From NCBI GenBank assembly GCA_027038155.1, contig JALVXW010000339.1:1-5566 (forward strand): 5,566 bases of DNA. Reading direction: 5' to 3'. Position numbers and translations under genes: made by a program. The notes under the pieces are model-generated. The model searched no databases. It was not told where the DNA came from and saw only the letters and a list, made by a program, of their open reading frames with translations. Numbering within the stretch: position 1 is the stretch's first letter; each line of letters begins with the position of its first letter. This DNA comes from Sulfurovum sp. (GTDB lineage: Bacteria; Campylobacterota; Campylobacteria; Campylobacterales; Sulfurovaceae). Of this stretch, positions 5,563-5,566 are shown piece after piece.

Positions 5563-5566
5563 AAAT

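Noticed and set aside
1..5566. tRNA, rRNA, CRISPR array, insertion sequence or phage attachment site
   Set aside because: No cloverleaf, rRNA-like block, regularly spaced DNA repeats, transposase frame or flanking direct repeats were seen; the only regular periodicity is the protein-level LRV array.

Overview
The window looks like a chromosomal stretch from a Campylobacterota bacterium, probably Sulfurovum- or Sulfurimonas-like. This is inferred from the character of CarB and of the lipoprotein, the moderate-to-low GC content, and promoters built from a strong (often extended) -10 box with no clear -35. No database search was possible, so the taxon is a judgement.

Layout, left to right. (1) Positions 3-2276, plus strand: the C-terminal two thirds of carB, the large subunit of carbamoyl-phosphate synthetase, cut by the left edge. 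It is followed by a compact hairpin (2280-2304) that probably ends its transcript. (2) Positions 2330-2902, plus: a small lipoprotein with a 3D (double-psi beta-barrel) domain. It is likely envelope- or peptidoglycan-associated, has its own -10 box, and probably starts on a leaderless mRNA. (3) Positions 2805-5191, minus: a tight two-gene operon converging on the lipoprotein gene and overlapping it by 98 bp. The first gene (3812-5191) encodes a 459-residue protein with a BRCT-like N-terminus and about ten leucine-rich-repeat-variant (LRV) repeats. The second (2805-3809) encodes a MoxR-type AAA+ ATPase whose start lies 2 nt beyond the first gene's stop. (4) Positions 5192-5566: a 13-bp inverted repeat just upstream of the operon promoter, a possible tiny membrane-peptide ORF, a 52-residue single-pass membrane protein (5348-5506, minus), and a divergent plus-strand promoter with a ribosome binding site for a gene beyond the right edge.

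CarB is housekeeping metabolism (pyrimidine and arginine precursors) and has no evident link to the rest. The LRV protein and the MoxR ATPase are co-transcribed and probably translationally coupled, so they likely act together. MoxR ATPases usually work as chaperones with a von Willebrand factor A (VWA) protein, but none is encoded here. The LRV protein may therefore be the adaptor or partner, which makes this pair the most interesting candidate system in the window. A recurring regulatory feature is a -10 box 5-6 nt before the ATG with no Shine-Dalgarno sequence, seen at three of the starts.
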